A DNA stretch of 64,000 bases from a bacterium A37T11. Lineage in GTDB: Bacteria > Bacteroidota > Bacteroidia > Sphingobacteriales > Sphingobacteriaceae. Below, piece after piece: positions 61,033 to 64,000 of the stretch (positions are counted from its first letter, which is position 1; every line of letters starts with the position of its first letter). The notes below the pieces were generated by a model. The model saw nothing but the letters and a program-made list of their open reading frames with translations. It made no database searches and was not told where the DNA came from. The stretch is from NCBI GenBank assembly GCA_900109895.1, contig FOBR01000005.1, forward strand, positions 222,498 to 286,497. Reading direction: 5' to 3'. The translations under genes and the position numbers were made by a program.

Positions 61033-61767
61033 ATGAATCCCCATAAAATTTGTACATATGTGCTTATTGAAGACAATCCGGAAGATCAGATCCGATTTGC
61101 CCGGATTGCTTTGAAGTTTAACGTATTCGTTTGTAAGGGTACATACACCACGGTCCAAGAGGCCATCGATGATCTGGAGTTAAAGCGGTTAGTTGTTGAT
61201 GTTGTATTTTGTGATGTTGAGCTTTTTGATTTGAACGGCCTTGAATATGGAATAGTTTTAACAAAGTATTGCCGGTTCCTAACCTATATAACTGCTTTTG
61301 CCCATTACGAGGAGTTTGTGTTGCGCAAAAAAGGTGACGCCTGTCTCATAAAGCCCGTAACGGAAATGGCTATGCAGGTCGAGGTATTGGACCGGCTTTA
61401 CCGGCGCCACGGACATCATTTGCCCATTACGATAGATTTTGGTAAATTGATGCTATATGATTCGCATGAAAAAGCACACTTTCCGGTTTCATTTGAACAG
61501 ATTCTTTACGTGCAGGCCGCTGATAACTATTTGAGCTTTTTTTTGGAGGGGGACGAAAGAAAGATGTTACGATGCCCGTTGACAACCATTATGCATTACT
61601 TAGAGCCGGTAGACATATTTCTGCAGGTTAACCCTGGTATCATCGTAAATACACAAAAGATAACCCGTTCAGAGCCGGCCTTATTATATTTAAAAGACCG
61701 CATATTTAAAGTTACTGACAAATATTTAGATCGATACAAGCTTTTTAGGGAATTTTACGGTTTTTAA
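61033..61767 (+). CDS. LytTR-family response regulator
   Basis: This 244-residue regulator has a receiver domain (about 8-128) with the phosphoacceptor aspartate at residue 61 (VVFCDVELFDLNGLEYG) and the acidic pocket IEDNPED, and a LytTR DNA-binding domain (about 140-240; KAHFPVSFEQILYVQAADNY and TVNPG-like IFLQVNPGIIVNTQKITR). The ATG at 61033 is preferred over the GTG at 61030. It precedes the kinase gene by 11 bp; in the first system the order is kinase then regulator. It may control the divergent HTTM operon or the SusCD genes. Confidence 0.9.
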   Translation: MNPHKICTYVLIEDNPEDQIRFARIALKFNVFVCKGTYTTVQEAIDDLELKRLVVDVVFCDVELFDLNGLEYGIVLTKYCRFLTYITAFAHYEEFVLRKKGDACLIKPVTEMAMQVEVLDRLYRRHGHHLPITIDFGKLMLYDSHEKAHFPVSFEQILYVQAADNYLSFFLEGDERKMLRCPLTTIMHYLEPVDIFLQVNPGIIVNTQKITRSEPALLYLKDRIFKVTDKYLDRYKLFREFYGF

Positions 61768-61778
61768 TAAGATGCGAT

Positions 61779-62837
61779 ATGAAAGGACTGTTACCCTGGG
61801 CGCTGTTTCGAATAGTGTGCTTTCATGCGGTGTGCTGGTTTTTATTTGCTTGTTTACTGAAGATTTTTCTTTACGAAATTGCCTCCCATACACCGCAGCT
61901 GAAGGCAAATTTTTATTTCCTGTTGCTGGTAAACATGGGTTCGTTCTATATTACCCGGTATAAGCTATTGCCGGGTTGTACAGGTTATAGGGGTTGGATT
62001 CGCGCGGTAAAAAGAGTCGTGTTTGAAGCATTGTTTTTATTAGTATTCATCATAGGAATAAGTTTTTACAGTAATTCGTTGAAAACAGTACATCACCTTC
62101 CTGAAAAACCAAGAAAGGGTATAGTGAATATGTGGGATGTATTGTTCAGTCTATACCCGGGAATTGTTCTGGCCACGACTCATTACGTTTATCACCAAAA
62201 GAATATACGAATTAATGAAATTAGTACATCAGCCGCTGATTTGAAAATGAAGTTATCTGATAGTGAACGAGCGCGTATCAGCACGATGCTTATCCCACAC
62301 ATGGTCGTAAATTTGTGGGGACAGCTTCAAGACATTATTGCCTTGCGACCACAAAATGCCGGGCAGGCCCTTAGTATCATTCACGACCTGTCGGGCAATT
62401 ACGCAAAGTTTGGTCAAAACCAATTAATACCGTTACGTGGTGAACTGGATTTGGTTGAACGATACTTGGTGTTATTGGAACTAAAATTAGGCAAAAGGCC
62501 TTGTCTGGATATCCTGGCAGAACCTGAAGTACTCAAGGAAATGATCATTCCGATGTTAATTTATCTGCATGTAGAGAATATGGGTAAGTATGCAGTGCTG
62601 GATGATCCGCAGTGTCGTGCCAATATCCGTGTTAAGAAGAGCAATGAAAAGTTGATAATTGAGGTTGAAAATGCGATTCGGGAAATAGTTAATAAACCAA
62701 TTATAAGTACGAAGCAAGGACTGGCCAGTATACAAAATAAGTTGAAAAAACTTGGTTTGGAATGTACAATGACTGATTATTCTAAACCGGGTCATTTTAT
62801 CCTGATGATGGTTATTGACTTGGAGGAGCATGATTGA
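61779..62837 (+). CDS. Atypical LytS-like sensor kinase
   Basis: The 352-residue protein has four predicted transmembrane helices in residues 1-130 and a LytS-like cytoplasmic part. The phosphoacceptor histidine (about residue 174) is kept in TMLIPHMVVNLWGQLQ, but the usual PHFLFN is altered to PHMVVN. The ATP-binding part has IPMLIYLHVENMGKYA in place of the N-box and a GLASIQNKLKKLGLECTM G-box-like end, also divergent. Activity may therefore be weak or altered. It is encoded 11 bp after its LytTR regulator and presumably signals to it. Confidence 0.8.
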   Translation: MKGLLPWALFRIVCFHAVCWFLFACLLKIFLYEIASHTPQLKANFYFLLLVNMGSFYITRYKLLPGCTGYRGWIRAVKRVVFEALFLLVFIIGISFYSNSLKTVHHLPEKPRKGIVNMWDVLFSLYPGIVLATTHYVYHQKNIRINEISTSAADLKMKLSDSERARISTMLIPHMVVNLWGQLQDIIALRPQNAGQALSIIHDLSGNYAKFGQNQLIPLRGELDLVERYLVLLELKLGKRPCLDILAEPEVLKEMIIPMLIYLHVENMGKYAVLDDPQCRANIRVKKSNEKLIIEVENAIREIVNKPIISTKQGLASIQNKLKKLGLECTMTDYSKPGHFILMMVIDLEEHD

Positions 62838-62958
62838 ATCTATCGTTTTTTTCGCGATCTTTACCCAATTAATTCATTGTTTTAATTACCATCTGCCTGG
62901 TGGAGCAAGGGTAAAGGGCAAGTATCTGCTGATCTGTTTGGCAACATAAATTAGGGGG

Positions 62959-63477
62959 ATGCGCCACTTAAACCTATTGCCGGGTTTCCTGCTTTTGCCG
63001 ATGGTGCTAATCTACAGCATCATGATCACCCCATTGATTCAATTATTCACCGTATGTAATCAGGTTAAAAATGCCTTGGGCCAGTTTTTAGGAACGCTGA
63101 GCCTGGACGAAATCATCACTTTATTGGAAAAGGTAAATGCATCGCTAGCTGGCCTAACGGCTGAGGAGTTGGTGCTTGCGCTGAAAGCCCTGGCCAAACA
63201 CATGCAGGAAATGCAGCAACTTTCTGTGGATGAATATTCCCGCTACATTGTAGTGGGCAACCCACCGGACCCAGCCATCTGGGTGCCCAAGAAAGAGGTT
63301 TGGGATAGGTTGGGCATTGTGCGCTCTACGCTGGATGTAAAGATGGCCGCTGGGGAATTGGTGGCTTACTATAAAGTTGGTGCCGAAAGGCAGAAAACGC
63401 CCCGGGTCTTTTTCAAGCGTACGGACATCGAAGCACACCGGGCTACTTATAGCCACGACAAGGGAAAAACCCGCTAG
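62959..63477 (+). CDS. HTH-domain protein with hydrophobic N-terminus
   Basis: The 172-residue frame begins with a hydrophobic 40-residue stretch (LLPGFLLLPMVLIYSIMITP), preceded by GGGGG as a ribosome-binding-like purine run. The C-terminal third (about 110-165) has the MerR/excisionase-like HTH pattern WVPKKEVWDRLGIVRSTLDV and FFKRTDIEAHRATY. A leucine-rich helical middle separates them. It may be a membrane-anchored DNA-binding protein, or the true start may be internal. Close to a transposase, an excision or mobile-element regulator is an alternative. Confidence 0.6.
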   Translation: MRHLNLLPGFLLLPMVLIYSIMITPLIQLFTVCNQVKNALGQFLGTLSLDEIITLLEKVNASLAGLTAEELVLALKALAKHMQEMQQLSVDEYSRYIVVGNPPDPAIWVPKKEVWDRLGIVRSTLDVKMAAGELVAYYKVGAERQKTPRVFFKRTDIEAHRATYSHDKGKTR

Positions 63478-63520
63478 GAAATTGTTTTTATAGGGGCATA
63501 GGAAATTTCTGTTAAGTAAG

Positions 63521-63557
63521 TATAAAATGAGACGTTTGGATAACGTCTCATTTTATA
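63521..63557. terminator. Bidirectional terminator, 16-bp stem
   Basis: TATAAAATGAGACGTT (63521-63536) and AACGTCTCATTTTATA (63542-63557) form a perfect 16-bp stem with a 5-nt loop. The A/T-rich flanks make it work on either strand. It separates the HTH gene from the transposase. Confidence 0.88.
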
Positions 63558-63611
63558 CCAGATTGTTATAATACAATACTCCGGTAACTTTTGAAGGCGC
63601 CAGATTTTTGT

Positions 63612-64000
63612 ATGCAATTACAAACGAGCGCCTTGTTAAAGATCAAGGATCTTATAGAGGCAATTTTAGGGAAGATGAATGAAATAAGCAAGCCTTCGCG
63701 TAATTTTTTTGGTTCTGTACTGGATAGCTGGTTTGTTATTCCGGGGCGTTACACCTTCAGTACATTGAGCCGCTACGGCCGCTATTGTGATAAAAGCCTT
63801 CGGCTGCAATTTGATCGGGGCTTTGATTTTGTCCGCTATAACCGGCTGTTGATAAGGAGTAAGTGCGGCAAGGAACTGATTGCAGCCTTTGATCCGAGTT
63901 TCGTTCCATTGCTGGAAGCAGGGTTGCATGTGATCACCAAGATGCGCCCGGATGCCAACCTGCGGTATCTGTATACCGGTGGTAAAAAGAAAGGACGCGG
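63612..64000 (+). pseudogene. Internally deleted IS4-like/IS701-like DDE transposase (cut by window end)
   Basis: The frame from ATG 63612 has the N-terminus of a Bacteroidota DDE transposase (SWFVIPGRYTFSTLSRYGRY, FDRGFDFVRYNRLLI) and the first catalytic aspartate in IAAFDPSFVP. Directly after SFVP comes LLEAGLHVITKMRPDANLRY, which in full-length relatives lies about 100 residues later, after the second catalytic region. The middle is thus missing and the element cannot transpose itself. The gene runs off the window. Confidence 0.82.

Noticed and set aside
1..64000. tRNA, rRNA and CRISPR arrays.
   Set aside because: No cloverleaf-like, rRNA-like or regularly spaced repeat pattern was seen on reading both strands.

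Overview
The window is a piece of a Bacteroidota chromosome, most likely a Sphingobacteriaceae-type soil or water bacterium (family-level placement is inference). The grounds are four SusC/RagA-type TonB-linked porins with SusD/RagB lipoproteins, an ECF sigma/FecR pair, LytS/LytTR two-component systems, many Bacteroidota-style lipoproteins, and promoter -7 boxes of the TAnnTTTG type. No rRNA, tRNA or CRISPR array was seen.

Layout. 1-8.3 kb: a partial outer-membrane protein, an ATPase, a GNAT acetyltransferase, an MBL-fold hydrolase divergent from a TetR regulator across a palindromic operator, then a run of exported proteins including a YceI-like lipoprotein. 8.5-11.5 kb: a LytTR regulator/kinase pair and a frameshifted subclass B3 metallo-beta-lactamase gene. 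11.8-20.9 kb: a complete sigma-controlled glycan utilisation locus (ECF sigma, FecR, STN-SusC, SusD, GH20 hexosaminidase) for GlcNAc-containing glycans. 21.1-23.0 kb: an MFS exporter and a divergent HxlR regulator.

23.0-41.1 kb is a defence and toxin island full of intact and broken modules: a deletion scar joining an AlbA-type ATPase remnant to a truncated AbiEii toxin, with an intact DUF6088 (AbiEi-like) antitoxin behind an inverted-repeat operator; a toxin/antitoxin/SecB-like chaperone (TAC) operon; a MazG pyrophosphohydrolase coupled to a GIY-YIG/DUF2075 helicase/S24 fusion; a RhuM-Fic protein; a two-gene operon with a QueC-like/PD-(D/E)XK fusion; an IS66 TnpB remnant; a membrane protein followed by a HamA-like nuclease and a HamB-like helicase with a C-terminal HIRAN domain; an Abi_2 (HEPN) gene broken by one stop codon; and an XRE regulator whose start codon lies in a perfect inverted repeat. 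The TAC and MazG/helicase cassette is flanked by imperfect ~60-bp direct repeats.

41.7-47.4 kb: an exported thioredoxin-like protein with a SusC/SusD pair and a strong terminator. 47.5-49.5 kb: small exported or membrane proteins and one unknown. 49.5-58.4 kb: two tandem SusC/SusD units on the minus strand; the SusD of the first has collapsed by internal deletion and the SusD of the second carries an inserted domain. 58.7-60.9 kb: a tightly packed operon of a small acidic exported peptide, a membrane-anchored protein, an HTTM protein and a short AraC regulator. 61.0-62.8 kb: a LytTR regulator and an atypical LytS-like kinase. 63-64 kb: an HTH protein, a bidirectional terminator and an internally deleted transposase running off the window.

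The strongest candidates for new biology are the QueC/nuclease operon (31.1-33.7 kb), the membrane protein/HamA-like/HamB-HIRAN operon (34.1-39.4 kb), the MazG/GIY-YIG-helicase-S24 pair and the TAC operon. All assignments are by eye, without database searches.
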